The notes under the pieces are model-generated. The model was not told where the DNA came from, searched no databases, and worked only from the letters and a program-made list of their open reading frames with translations. Positions 21,598-33,048 of a stretch of DNA of 64,000 bases are shown piece by piece. Made by a program: the position numbers and the translations under genes. The stretch spans positions 430,417,545 to 430,481,544 of the forward strand of contig JAQMRL010000001.1 of assembly GCA_035578175.1 (NCBI GenBank), written 5' to 3'. The stretch is from Catonia carolina (lineage: Eukaryota > Arthropoda > Insecta > Hemiptera > Achilidae). Numbering within the stretch: position 1 is the first letter of the stretch; each line of letters starts with the position of its first letter.

Positions 21598-22650
21598 AGT
21601 AATCTAACAGACAAGTAAATCAACACTTAACCAAACGGGAGTCCAATATGACTTAACCCTTTCGACATAGACTATTTCTTGTAAAACAGAAGAATTGCGA
21701 AAATCAAAACGCGCTCTCAAAACAACTGTTTTATTTAACGTCATTACTGATGAAAAATTCTGAAAAAATACTGCTGATTCATATAATACGTACGCCCCTT
21801 TTGAATATAATAACATGCAAATCGCGGCATTTTTGCGTTAGGGGCGCAAAATTTTCATGCGCGAAAATGTTTGTGTTTACTTTAGATTTTTTTACTATAA
21901 CGAGCTTTCAGTTAAGCAAAAAAAATTTATATAAACATGTTTTGTAGAAAAGAGTTTACTGAATAAATGTATACTATTCTTTTAAATTTCCATAAATATT
22001 TGACGAATTTACAGAATGTTCAAAATGAGTCCATTTTAAAGGGTGAAGGAATGGTATTTTACATTCTTTACGGTGACGTCACTGACTTAATATTACATTT
22101 CGGTTACAGCTGTATGACTTAATAACGCTGACAGGCTACTCAGTTCACCTACCAACTTGTCAAACGACTGTCCCTGCTGGATCAACTTATCCGGCATATC
22201 AAAATATTCCTCTTAAACGATAAACGAGCTGAATAAACGAAATAATAAAAATATTAATACCATTGATGTTTTTTTTATTTACATCCGACTGTTATCCACG
22301 TTTTGCTAGTGAGGGTGATAGATGAAAACAACAGCTTAAAAATGCCAGAACTGACTGAAAACCAAACCCGGGACCCCGGAAAATTAATCTGGTACGAAAT
22401 TTGCATTTTCCATTCACGGAAGGGAGGCTCAAGACGCCCAAGCCCTCTTCCTTGGTAATGTGCATGCCAGTATTGTATGCCAGCTCGAAGCCGGGTACAG
22501 AAAGTTGCGGGAAGCAGATCACAATTCTATTCATATTCTGATTCAATCACTCTTAGTCGTTCACTCAAAAACAAATTTTATAAGTGTCACCCATAACCCG
22601 TTTTGTTGAGTGATTTATTAAATAATCGTAGATTTTCGTTTACCTTATTG
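21598..22650. other. No gene recognised; one GC-richer patch
   Basis: 22330-22520 is GC-richer; read on the minus strand it contains ggggtcccgggtttgg, which resembles a box B. It may be an old SINE, but no box A or tail could be matched. Confidence 0.3.
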
Positions 22651-22654
22651 GTTG

Positions 22655-22988
22655 CAATTTTTAAAATTGTCATCTATAATTTTCGGATGTCCGTCCGTCA
22701 TCTAGATGTCACAAACTACAAGAGGGAACAACAAACAGGTTTCTGATTCGTAATCTACAAAAAAAGTTAGTAGGCCTGGTTTAGGTTTTAATTTCCGATT
22801 TTGACCAAAAGCGGCCATGAATCGGAAGTCAAGCAATCAAAGTCAGAATTCAGAAACAAAAATAGTGTCATTCGATTCCTCTTAAATAGTAGATACAGAA
22901 ATTATTAAAGATTTTTGCCATAGGTCAGGGTTAAGCCTTTAGTATAAATTTCTAACAGCCATGAGACGCGTCGTGTAATGAAAGGGAT
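22655..22988 (+). repeat. R3 repeat with empty TTAA site
   Basis: Matches 55715-55911 plus 56640-56752, sharing gattcgtaatctacac-like, gttagtaggcct, gtcattcgattcctcttaa and agtagatacagaaat. At 22882-22885 the TTAA is uninterrupted, while at 55.9 kb a MITE sits in the same TTAA. It runs directly into R-CA copy C, so R3 may be part of a longer R-CA-type element. Confidence 0.75.
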
Positions 22989-23933
22989 TTTACTTTCTCC
23001 TGCCTATATGATTATACTGTATAGGAAGGAAAGTATTGTTTCCATGTCGATTTTTCCAAATTGAGTTTTCACCGGATCTACACGTTCTCAGACCCCCTGA
23101 ACCCAACAAAACATGTTTTTAGCGATTGGTCTGTGGTGTGTCTGTGTGTGTGTGAACAGAATATCTCAAGAACGGAACATCGTACGAACTTGAAACTTAA
23201 GTTAGATACCACTACCGGACCCGACACAAACATTTTCATCAAAATCGGTCAACTGGAAGTAGTAGTTTATTCGTGTAATTTTTAACTTTTTTGTGATTTT
23301 CTCAAAAACGGGTATTACGATTTTTTTTAAAAATCGCCTCATTTACTTCATTTTTTATGTTCTACAAGATAGGATGTGCTTCACGGCTGCTGAAATTCTT
23401 GGAGAGGCTGTTTTCACGTAAAAAATTGTTTTTTTAAGATTGCGGGTTAATTATGCATTTTAGCGCAAAAATATATAAAATAAAGTTGTAGAAAATTCAA
23501 TATCCTACAACTTTTATTTCAAACATGTTTTTGTGTAACGCTTAGTTTAGCGGTAATTAGCGATTTTCTGTTTTTTTCCTCACGTAAACGTGTGAAAAAT
23601 CGATATTTTAAAGATTTCGACCATAGTATGCATTTTACGACAAAAGTGTACATAATCAAGTTTATAGGGAATTAAAAGATCTACAACTCTAATTGGAGCA
23701 TTTTTCTCTACAGAGCCTAGTTTAGCGTGAAAGAGTGATTCTCCGTATTTTTAAGCCAAACTGAGGTTGATTTTCATTTAGCGTCGTTCACTCATGATTA
23801 AAATAAGGTTATGTTTATTGAGATTAGTTTTTTTGTTTGTTTCTAATGCTTTATTACTAGTGTTAGATTATATTATTAATTATTTGCATTGGCAAGAGAA
23901 AGTTGTGTGAGTGTTTCCCACCAGATTTTTTTT
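22989..23933 (-). repeat. R-CA repeat, copy C
   Basis: Near full-length minus-strand copy of the element at 7147-8174. The dinucleotide tract here is very short (about 23137-23153). Confidence 0.8.
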
Positions 23934-24847
23934 AAGTTTTATCGTACATAGTACTAAACTATAAAACTGCACTAGGCTTATATAATACATTCATTGTATA
24001 TCTGCCAACGTTACGCATAATAGCTCGGTGAAAGTCGTGAAACCAGGAGAGGTATTGGAAGGTCGTAGATGAGGGGGGCGGTGAGGTTAGAGGAACGGCT
24101 GGGGCAGAATGCATCAAATTAGCTCATAATAGGAATACTTGGTAGAAATTAGAAGAATCTTATATTCAGCATTGGATGAAGGAGGATGAGAACGAGTAGA
24201 GAAAGAAGAAGGAGGTAGTGGTGGGTTGGAGAGGGAGAATAAAATGAGGATCGAAAATTTGGCAGATGGGGAATTTTGTAAAAGATATCAACAACAGTTT
24301 TTAACCTCTTGTATTAGGCCTACTAAGCAGTAAAGGAAGTGCCTGTAAGGGTTACACTTTTGTAAAAGCACACGTGAATGGTTAATTCTATTATGTGGTT
24401 GAAGCACGTGCTTGACTATGTATTTACCATTAAGTTTTTATTTTACTTGCTTCTTCAGCTGTTATGTAATTTAATGCTAGAGCTTTATTGACACTGTATC
24501 AATAGAGAATAGATTGCGGCAAACCGTATTACCTTCCTAATTAATTACCTTGCTAATTAATTAGCAGGTTATATTTTACTTAATTATTAACTGATTTCAA
24601 TGTTGTATCCACAAAAGACGGGTATATGCTATAAAACTAAGTCTGTGTAAATGCTAATTTAAGTTAATGAATTTGTTTATTAGTTTAGAATTTTATTTAA
24701 GTATAATATTATTTGGTAAGTAATTTATGTAACGATTAAAAAACGAATGGACGGGCTTAAAAACTTTTTTAAAGGTTAGTCAAGTCAAAAATTAAAAAAA
24801 AAATTACTTTCTTTATACAAGTCCGTTATTTTGTTGTTGTGTCATTG
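23934..24847. other. No gene recognised
   Basis: 24050-24260 is GA-rich and somewhat GC-richer than its surroundings, with no identifiable frame. Confidence 0.35.
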
Positions 24848-25230
24848 TGTTGTTTAGGTCAACAGCCGAAAAGCTGGTTTGAACCCCTAGAGGTTTTACT
24901 AAGTAAAAACGAGGAGTGAGGTGGTTTACTATTGCCTTCCTTACTGAGTTAAAGAGTATGCTTATCAGCAAGCTGGGCCCTTCGAAAATCACCCACTTTC
25001 CACCCTGCAAATAGTACCTTCACTTCATTCACTACAGGGTCTGGCGGTATAGTAAAATTCATTACTCTCAGAGGAGATAACTCTGATTAGTGTCTTTTAC
25101 ACCTCTATCTTTTCTGTTCTTAAATAGTTCAGTCATATAATTAGTTGACTATGTGATAAGAAACAGAATTTTTTTTGTAGCCCTGGAACCAACAGATCGA
25201 GTGCAATTAATTTAACACTCCACCTGCCCA
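24848..25230 (-). repeat. R400 SINE-like retroposon, copy 2
   Basis: Minus-strand copy. Beyond its 3' end an (AAC)-rich tract (acaacaacaaaa on the minus strand) suggests the natural tail of this family. Confidence 0.75.
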
Positions 25231-25970
25231 TTTTGGGCATCATTTAACATAAGAAGATTTAATATAAGAAAATCTGTGGTTTGGAGCTAGAAGGGGCAAA
25301 GTCTGATTTTTGGAAAATTAAGTTATCATCACCGAAGTCGTTTTTCGACACAAATGTTCTACTGTAAAATGGGTGCAAGTTGCAAACCGTTGCTGAGATA
25401 CGGTCATCTGACCTCAACTTAACCCCTAATATACCCTCGTTATTATTATAAAAATTACCAAAGTTTACTTGAGCGCTTTCTTGAACAGATATGTGTATTT
25501 AGTATGTAGCCAATGTTGACTCAAGCCATTACCCGGTATATCTTTTTATTTCAAATATTGTTTGGGAAAACATTATGATAGATTAATTTTTTCTTGAAAA
25601 ATAAATGTGTTACGCTGATGTAACAGGCACTATTCACTTTTTAATTTTTCAGCCATTTTATTTAACAATGACTTAAAAGAAAATCGGCTAATGTCACACG
25701 GTAGTTTTGAAAGGGGTAGAATTAAAAGTCAATGTAGTTATTATTGTTTATAAAAATTATCACTAGATCAAAAACTTTGTGAGAACCCTAAAAAACTAAC
25801 CAGAAAACCCGATCTTCTCAATTATACAATAGCAGTTCTTCAAATATTTTAAGAAAACTGTAGGTTTCTACTGGAAAAACAGAATTTAAGACTTAAGCTC
25901 TTCTAGTACCAAGCCACATTAATTTTTATTGTCACATAAAATAGTATACATTAAGCGTATTTTTCCCCTC
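25231..25970. other. No gene recognised
   Basis: AT-rich, no frame or repeat match. Confidence 0.4.
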
Positions 25971-25974
25971 GTAT

Positions 25975-26390
25975 AGGGCCAATTTTAGACCATGTGAGGG
26001 GGCTTTAGACTTTTCTGGAAGATTATTTGGAGCCCACATTCTTAGCGTTCACTCACCGTAGGTTTTCTTCCTTCTTCTGTCCAACTGTTGTTCTGTTTTT
26101 GGTCCATATGGGAGCCCTTTTAGTCCATAATTAGTGTAAATTAGGTTCGGTTCATTAAGTTTTCTCGGTTTATTCTGGTTTTCTCAATATCCTTTCTGAC
26201 TTCTTTAAACTATTTTCCGACACCTTAGGTCTATTGTTTACTGTCTTAAAAATTTGTTTTATCAACCGGTTGCCATCCATTCTATACAAGTGTCCGTAAA
26301 ATGTTAGCCTTCTTTTTGTATTCGTTTCCATCAGTCGTTCATTTTTCTTGTACAGTACTTCTTGACCTTGTAACTTATATTATCCGTCTA
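25975..26390 (-). pseudogene. LINE polyprotein C-terminal fragment
   Basis: The minus strand reads NGWQPVDKTNF, KEVRKDIEKTRINRENLMNR and WTEEGRKPTVSER with stops between. This order (basic helix then W-T/S-E-E-R ... S-E-R tail) matches the LINE ends at 44.4-44.7 and 55.1-55.4 kb. Confidence 0.6.
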
Positions 26391-28010
26391 CAATATGCGC
26401 ATATATGACATGTAAATTTTTTGGGTAGAAACTAAAATGGTTGTGGCACCACACAGAACGCAAGAATGCTCATCAGGCATTCTTTTGGAGTGGTCAAGTG
26501 AAATTGTGCAAAAACCTTGACCAGGACAACCAAATTTATAAATTCTAGGGCAGAGAGGAAAAGCAGAAGGAGAAAGAGGAGAAAGTGAATAATAAGGAAG
26601 AAAAAAAGAAAAGAAGAAACCTTAGTTTTCAGATTTCGGCCCAATTCGTTTAAATTTAAGGGCACTGGTGCCTATATCTGTAATGTTAATGTTGGTACAC
26701 ATATCTCTGGAACTATTTGAGATAGCTTCAAAATTTTTTAAAAATGAATCTGTATACATTTTTCTATGTTATAACGTATCCTTTTCAGATTTTCTTGGGT
26801 ACAGATTTTTTCATGAAGTTTTAAAGTACTATATGCCTGTCGAGAATAAGAAAAAAACAAATTTTTTTTCTCCCCCAGCCCCATCGTGATATTTTTTAAT
26901 GAGCATATATATATTACAAGTTACATCTATAGACATACATTAAGCCCTGAAAGTTTGAAGCTAAAATCTTTAATAGCAAATCATATATGTGTGCCTAAAG
27001 TTGAGAATAGTAGTTTTACGGGAAATAAGCATTAAAAATTGGTGGGCATTAAAATTGATGGTAACAATACGCAAAATGTAAACAAGCTCACAGTAACCAA
27101 CACAATCATTCACTTTCTTTAGATTATGTTGAAATTAGGTTAACCAACTTAAATAATAATACAAAGAGGTAGTTAATATTTAGCAAACGCTATAAAAAAT
27201 TTACAAAAAATTTTGTCACGAAATTAAGGAAAAGTACAGAATAATAAATCGTAAAAACGGAGAGATCAGGAGACTTGCAACGCTTCAGGAAAAAATTAAT
27301 TTTTAAAACTTTTAATCCATGTAGTTTTAAAATATTACCACCATTTTAAAGAGGAAATTTCAAACTTTCTATTAGCATTAAAACCTAAAAATTGATTTTT
27401 TTTTAAATTTTTGCCTGCACCGGTGTCCTTAAAACAAATAACATGTACATGCAGACTGATATCCTTTTAGAAACTATTTATTGGCTTTAGGGGGTCATGA
27501 AACGTGAAGATCATTTTAAAGTCAATGTATATAAAAAATTGCACCATTTTAATACTCCTAACCATATTATAAGTTAGATAAATTGCAAGAAAATAAAAAA
27601 ACATTTTAAAAGTTTTCCTAGCCAACTAGAAATCAAAACCGTGCTTATAATTATGTGCAGTTAGACAACCAACTGTGCCACCAAGACAGTTAATTGTTTA
27701 TTATCAATAGGCTAAGTGTAGGTTATTTAGAAGACAATACACTGTTTTTATAGGTCTGTAAATAATAATTTTTCACTGTTAAAGATATATTTGTTTACTT
27801 AATTGTTTCAAGTAGTATCATTATTAAAGTATTTATTTATTATTCGTTTAGTCATATCAAGTATTTTGTTTGTTTTGTTAATCTTTAACATATTAAGGAG
27901 GTACTTGACACTAATGTTTAGTATTTTGTTTACATTGTTTACTCAAAATTTAACTAAAGAATTTAACTTAATTTAATTTAAAGAATTTAACGAAATACAC
28001 AAAACCATTT
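26391..28010. other. No gene recognised
   Basis: AT-rich with scattered short frames. Nothing matched other parts of the window. Confidence 0.4.
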
Positions 28011-28074
28011 ACATCTGATAGAGTCATGGCTTAAACTTTGGAAAATTAAAATTAATGAAAACAAATCGCAACAA

Positions 28075-28392
28075 ATGATGTTTACTCTAAGGCGAAAAAA
28101 CTGCCCAACCGTTTACATTAATAATATTCCGCTGCCTCACACTACTCAAACACGCTATTTAGGCTTACACATGGACAGAAAACTTACATGGAACGCATAT
28201 GTAACACACACACGCCACAAACTCAAAACAGGCTTTTATCAACTAAAACGCTTACTCGATAGACGTTCTAAATTAAACATGTCACACAAATTAGCAACAT
28301 ACAAAATGATCTTAAGACCAATCCAGATTGGTCTCAATTTGGGAGTTCAACTTGGGGGATCTGCTAAACCTTCACACACAAACGTATACTAG
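28075..28392 (+). pseudogene. Reverse transcriptase thumb fragment (Jockey-like)
   Basis: An open frame of 105 codons, with MFTLRRKNCPTVYINNIPLP followed by the YLGLHMD motif typical of the region after the catalytic palm. Parallel decayed copies are at 13990-14300 and, for the following segment, 43690-44035. The catalytic aspartates are not present. Confidence 0.7.
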
Positions 28393-28521
28393 CGATTCAG
28401 AACAAGTGTCTACGAACGATAACGCAACGTCCCTTTTACATCACAAACTCAATGTTGCACAAAGACTTACAAACCCCATACGTAATTGATGTCGCGAAAC
28501 AACTATACAAGACGATGCATG

Positions 28522-28719
28522 GCCGGCCGCATTGGCGCAGTTGGTAACGTGCTCGCCTCTCACCATGCGGTCCTGGGTTCGAATCTCACTCAGGCACGGC
28601 ATATTTTCGTACGTTACAAAATATCATTTCACCCTCCATTGTACACAGTTACACCCCAACGTCGTCGCTAATGACCGTTGCAGTTGATGCGACGTTAAAT
28701 AAATGAATTAAAAAAAAAA
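28522..28719 (+). mobile_element. SINE-1 subtype B, full length
   Basis: Starts gccggccgcattggcgcagt. Box A and box B (gggttcgaatctc) are intact. The tail runs ccccaacgtcgtcgctaatg ... gatgcgacgttaaataaatg then A-rich. A perfect 11 bp duplication gacgatgcatg flanks it (28511-28521, 28720-28730). It is inserted within the LINE's coding end. Confidence 0.9.
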
Positions 28720-28975
28720 GACGATGCATGACAAATTTGAATTACATGATAACCCTCTCATACAAAACATGTACACTAGGGCGATACCGGGTGCTCAGTA
28801 CAGAAGTTTGAAGCGCCTGTGGCCAAGAGATCTTCTTGGCCAACTGTAGGACTGTGGTGATGACTGCACGCTTCTTCAAGTAAATCAAGTTTTGGAACAT
28901 TAGCTTCGCATTTAGAAATTGTTGTATTAATATAATAACAGATACTAAATTTCAATTGAAAGTGTCAAAAAAAGA

Positions 28976-29486
28976 ATTTATAACTAAACGTTGTACAGAG
29001 ATCGGAGAATTTATGAAAGTTAGATACTTTTATTTATGACTTTCATCGACTGTTTAGTCTTAAGCGATTCAGGGCCTCGATCAAATTTGAGGGCACCGAA
29101 ATGTATCCTCTCTAATAATAGGCTTCCGGTTTAATACTTTCCGGTTTTATCTTATGGCTGACAGGCTTGTAATTTTGTAACAGTACTTATTACACATGGA
29201 TAAGTTAGCAAAATTGTATATTGGATTATTTATCATAGGTAAAAGAAAAGTGTTTCAACATAAAATGTTTTGAAGATATTGAAGGAAAAGACATTGGTGT
29301 ATATTATAAATTTAAAGAACATTGATATACCTGTAATATACATATCATATCTAACTTAAATATATTATACATTTAAAGAACATTTGAAGACTTTGGCGTA
29401 TATTATAGAATTTAAAGAAATATTTTAAATTAATTTTTGTGAATAGTCGCCAGGTTTTTACCCTGTTAATGATGGTATTTCAAAAT
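28976..29486. other. No gene recognised
   Basis: AT-rich. Repeated aaatttaaagaac-type words at about 29309-29430 suggest a small degenerate tandem. Confidence 0.35.
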
Positions 29487-30271
29487 AAAAAAATCTGGTG
29501 TGAAACACACACAACCTTCTCTTGCCAATGCAAATAATGACCAATATAACCTAACATTAGTAATAAAACATTAAAAATAAACAAAAAACTAACCTCAAAA
29601 AAACATAACCTAATTTTAATCATGAGTGAAAAACGCAAAATGAAAATCGACCTCAGTTTGGCTTAAAAATACGGAAAATCACTCTTTCACGCTAAGCTAG
29701 GCTCTGTAGAGAAAAATTCTCTAAATAAAGATTGTACATCTTTTAATTTCCTATAAATTTGTATACGTTTGTCGTTGAATGCATACTAAGGCCGAAACCT
29801 TAATAAAATCGATTTTTCACACGTTTTCGTGAGAAAAAAATAGAAAATCGCTAATTACCGCTAAACTAAGCGTTATACAAATAAATGTTTGGAATAAAAG
29901 TTGTAGGATTTTAAATTTTCTACGTTTTTATCACATAAATTTTTGTGCTAAAATGCATATTAAAGCCGTAATCTTAAAAAAAACAATTTTTTACGTGAAA
30001 ACAACCTCACCAAGAATTTCAGCAAACATAGCGCCTACCCTATTTTGTAGAGCACAAAAAATTCAGTAAACCAGGCGGTTTTTAAAAACACCGTAGGACA
30101 AGTTTTTGAGAAAATTGCAAAAAAGTGAAAAATTACACGAATAAACTACTACTTCCGGTTGACCGATTTTGATGAAAATGTTTGTCTCGCGTTCGGTAGT
30201 AGTACCTAACTTAAGTTTCAAGTTTCAAGTCCGTACAATGTTCCGTTCTTGAGATATTCTGTTCACACACG

Positions 30272-30312
<41 letters not shown>

Positions 30313-30447
30313 CAATCGCTAAAAACATGGTTTTTGGGTTCAGGGGTCTGAAAATTTGTAGATCTGGTGAAAATTCGATTTTGAAAAATCGACTTGAAAA
30401 CAATACTTTCCTTTGTACGTATTCATATAAGCAAGAGAAAGTAAAAA
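29487..30447 (+). repeat. R-CA repeat, copy D
   Basis: Near full-length, collinear with copy A from aaatctggtgtgaaacac to gcaagagaaagt. Confidence 0.85.
30264..30309 (+). repeat. (CA)n microsatellite inside R-CA copy D
   Basis: A CACACG/CGCG start then a pure CA run, at the fixed site before accaatcgctaaaaac. Confidence 0.9.
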
Positions 30448-30564
30448 GGTAGACCGAAAGTAAGATAGAGAAAATACAACATAGACATTTTTGCTGTTGC
30501 TTTGTCGCAAAGGGCATCGCAGAACAGATGTAAATAGTAAAAGTTGGTAGAGATCTCTATGCTT

Positions 30565-30806
30565 TTTTACGAGAGGAAACCGAATTTACCGGTACCCAGG
30601 TTGGTCTTTACCTGGGGTATGCGGAGCTCTGCCGAAGACAACTATCCGCTAAAACCTCTCGGTTCCTTTCTAACCCATCCTGACTTGCCGCGGGATCACC
30701 GTTTGGCATAACTTCACTACAAGCCGGAGGTTCTTTATTAGCTGAATAATTTCTCTTCTTATCATCCATTTACCCCCTCTTTGAGTGATTTTTTGGGTCT
30801 CTATTT
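30565..30806 (-). mobile_element. Orphan 242 bp retroposed insert with 15 bp target duplication
   Basis: Bounded by the perfect 15 bp repeat gagatctctatgctt at 30550-30564 and 30807-30821. It is GC-richer than its surroundings. On the minus strand it ends in ...ctcgtaaaa at the left boundary, as a short A-rich tail would. It contains a 53-codon frame and a CCCAGGT/ACCTGGG hairpin overlapping that frame's stop. No other copy was found in the window. It may be the 3'-incomplete copy of an mRNA or of a LINE leader. Confidence 0.6.
30608..30769 (-). CDS. Small open frame (53 aa) inside the orphan insert
   Basis: ATG at 30769, preceded by gggggtaa. It reads MDDKKRNYSANKEPPACSEV and continues to ...QSSAYPR and a TAA at 30608-30610. 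The peptide is hydrophilic and rich in charged residues, resembling the disordered start of a LINE ORF1 or a host protein. The family is not recognised. Base composition (CCG, GCG, CGG codons) is unlike the AT-rich flanks. Confidence 0.35.
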   Translation of the reverse strand: MDDKKRNYSANKEPPACSEVMPNGDPAASQDGLERNREVLADSCLRQSSAYPR

Positions 30807-30944
30807 GAGATCTCTATGCTTAGGAATGGACCTATTTTAGTGCATTTAAAAAAAGGTAAATAACATTTTAAGTAATGTGATGAAAATGTAATGGGTACTT
30901 AAAAATAGATAATTTTTTAATGTTTAATTTAAAAAAAAATTTAA

Positions 30945-31260
30945 CCCACCGGGTTGGTCTAGAGGTAAAGTCGTCGCCAAAATCAGCTGTTAAACAGCTG
31001 ATTTTCGGAGACGAAGGTTCCGGGTTCAAATCCTAGTAAAGATAGTTACTTTTTTACGGATTTGAATACTAGACAGTGGTTACCGGTGTACTTTTATGGT
31101 TGGGGTTTAATTAACCATACTCTCTCAGGAATGGTCGGCCTGGGTCTATACAAGACTACATCTCATTTACACGTCATACACATCATCCTCATCTCATTGG
31201 GTCATGGGGTTGCTTATTGTTCTAAATTGAACAGATTGCAACGTACACAAATTAGGAAAA
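30945..31260 (+). mobile_element. SINE-2, full-length copy 1
   Basis: tRNA-derived: cccaccgggttggtctagag with box A in the ggttggtctagaggtaaag region and box B gggttcaaatcc. A ~200 bp body (gtggttaccggtgtac, ggaatggtcggcctg, ctcattgggtcatggggttg) and a tail tgcaacgtacacaaattagg followed by A-run complete it. The place of the anticodon arm is taken by a 27 bp palindrome. Flanking A-rich words (aaaaaaaaat) may be the target duplication. Confidence 0.85.
30979..31005 (+). repeat. Perfect palindrome within SINE-2
   Basis: aaaatcagctgtt - a - aacagctgatttt: 13 bp arms around one base, lying between box A and box B. Confidence 0.85.
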
Positions 31261-31261
31261 A

Positions 31262-31556
31262 AAAATAAACAATTTTTAAAATAATTGTTTTCATTTTACT
31301 TTGATAAATAAAAGCTTATTATTTTTATTATTACGTTCCGGTTTTATTAGGTCAGTTCCGAATTTAAATAGCAGTTATGGTGTTCCATACGGTTACAGAA
31401 ATGTCACTTTCAGAGTATTCAGTTTCTAGAAAAGATATGTTAGTGTAAAAAAATCTTATGCCGAAGATTTGCTTTTGCGTGAGCAGTTGAGTCTATCGTA
31501 TTAGTCGGTAAAATAAGATCGGTTTAATACGTTTGTACCATTCACATTGTGAGTTG
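31262..31556. other. No gene recognised
   Basis: AT-rich spacer. Confidence 0.4.
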
Positions 31557-31908
31557 CTCTATAGTTCAGCCGTTCTTAGTTTGCTCCTACTGTCAACAAA
31601 CAAAAGCCAGCTACTACAGGGTGCACGCTAGAGTCTACGACTGTACGGATGTTGTACTCCTATTAAGTTAACTATTTTTTTAATTATAAGTACTTAAAGT
31701 ACTAAAACATCAGTTATGATATGATGTAGGCCTAACAATTTCATTTATAAAAATACTTTCAAAAATTTTTAGTATTTAAATACTTTCGAAAGTATTTTGT
31801 TGTTACTTTTTAATCAGCGTGTACACATTTTGATATAATGCGCATGCTCAGTGCCGTCATTATTTGTTTACATTAGGAGCAAACTAAGAGAGGCTGGACT
31901 GTAGGTAG
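31557..31908. mobile_element. Possible MITE with ~45 bp imperfect inverted ends
   Basis: The left end (cagccgttcttagtttgctc at about 31567) and right end (gagcaaactaagagaggctg at about 31877) are inverted near-copies over about 45 bp, including aacaaac/gtttac inner parts. The ~260 bp interior is non-coding. No clear target duplication was found, so the class is undetermined. Confidence 0.5.
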
Positions 31909-32880
31909 TCTGGAATTAGTTTAGCGGCTACAGTAGTATAAGCAGTATTTTTGACTGTGCACCACTTCTCTTCTAAGCTACCCGTCCATTCAGTTCTCAA
32001 GGACAGGGGCAAAGCTTAAGCTCATGAATTATAGCATCGCCTAGAGGAAGGGGCTCACTTTCACTAACCCTCTGAACAAGTTCAATGGGGTAAACTTTTA
32101 TAGGAAATAAAATACTCTTATGTAGCTCGTAAACTCACCAGACGATTCTGAGCTAGGATTACAAACATGCACAGGGTTGATCTCCAGGGAGATTACTAGA
32201 TTTTTATCATTACTTAACCTGCTTTAAAAATGGTTTTAGTAGTATTTTATTACGTGTTTTGCTAGAGAAGAATAAACTGGAGCATGATTCTAATTAGTCG
32301 TATTATTTTTATACGTTTGTAAATATACTGTTTTGTGTATATTTTGAATTCAGGGTGAGAATGGGTTTCTCTTCGTTACACGGAATTAATAAAACTAGAG
32401 TAAAATCTCAAAAATTATTCTACGTATCAATGTTAAAACTTCTTGTACTCTCTCTCTCCCTCGCTCTCTCTTTCCCTCCCACTCTATCTCTTTACTACAC
32501 ACGGTATGTTGTGTAATAAACGTTAGTAGTTGATTTTATATGACTTTTTTCATTAAAAGATACATAAATAATCCTATAAAAATGAAAGTAAGACTTACAT
32601 GATTTACTTTTACGCAATGAAAACAATTTAATAAATTACTGTTGATAAAATGGGTATGGATAAACGCAAGCTTCTTGTTCTCTCAAGGTGGATTTATTTC
32701 AGGGACACCAAACTTAAGCTGTGGCTCTGAGCAATTATGGTGGTTTATGAACATTACCTATTATTATTATGGGAGTTTTACAGCATTAGGACATTTACTG
32801 CAACCCAAAATATCATTAATTTCTATTAAATATATCATTATCCCTTAAAACTTTCCTCTTCTCGTATAACACCATCCGTT
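31909..32880. other. No gene recognised; pyrimidine-rich patch
   Basis: A CT-rich low-complexity tract lies at about 32438-32492. The remainder is AT-rich with no repeat match. Confidence 0.4.
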
Positions 32881-32884
32881 TACT

Positions 32885-32959
32885 ACTTTATGAGTCATCC
32901 ACTACACATCTTTATGAGTCATAACTACTTCATGAGTCAACATGGATGACTCATAAAGT
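32885..32959. promoter_or_regulatory. Inverted repeat with four TGAGTCA-type motifs
   Basis: ACTTTATGAGTCATCC at 32885-32900 is the exact inverse of 32944-32959. TGAGTCA occurs at 32891, 32915 and 32933, and TGACTCA at 32947, giving four AP-1/bZIP-type sites in 63 bp. Whether they act is unknown; no gene is adjacent. Confidence 0.5.
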
Positions 32960-33048
32960 TTACTCCGTCAAAATGAAATCCATTGCCATTCTTTACTGAT
33001 GACCGTACCGGATAAGTTATAAAAAAATTTTATCAATTGAAAAAATAA

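Larger units (their letters stand above)
28020..28975 (+). mobile_element. Jockey-like LINE 3' part, split by a SINE
   Basis: 5'-truncated non-LTR element. 28075-28392 encodes TRYLGLHMDRKLTWNAYVTH and YKMILRPIQIGLNLGVQLGG, a reverse transcriptase thumb/connection with a frame change near 28390. The last ~65 codons lie on either side of the SINE (to about 28521, then from 28720) and end LKRLWPRDLLGQL at about 28848. The 3' UTR is shared with the copy at 15383-15730 and ends near 28975 in a short A-rich run. Confidence 0.75.
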
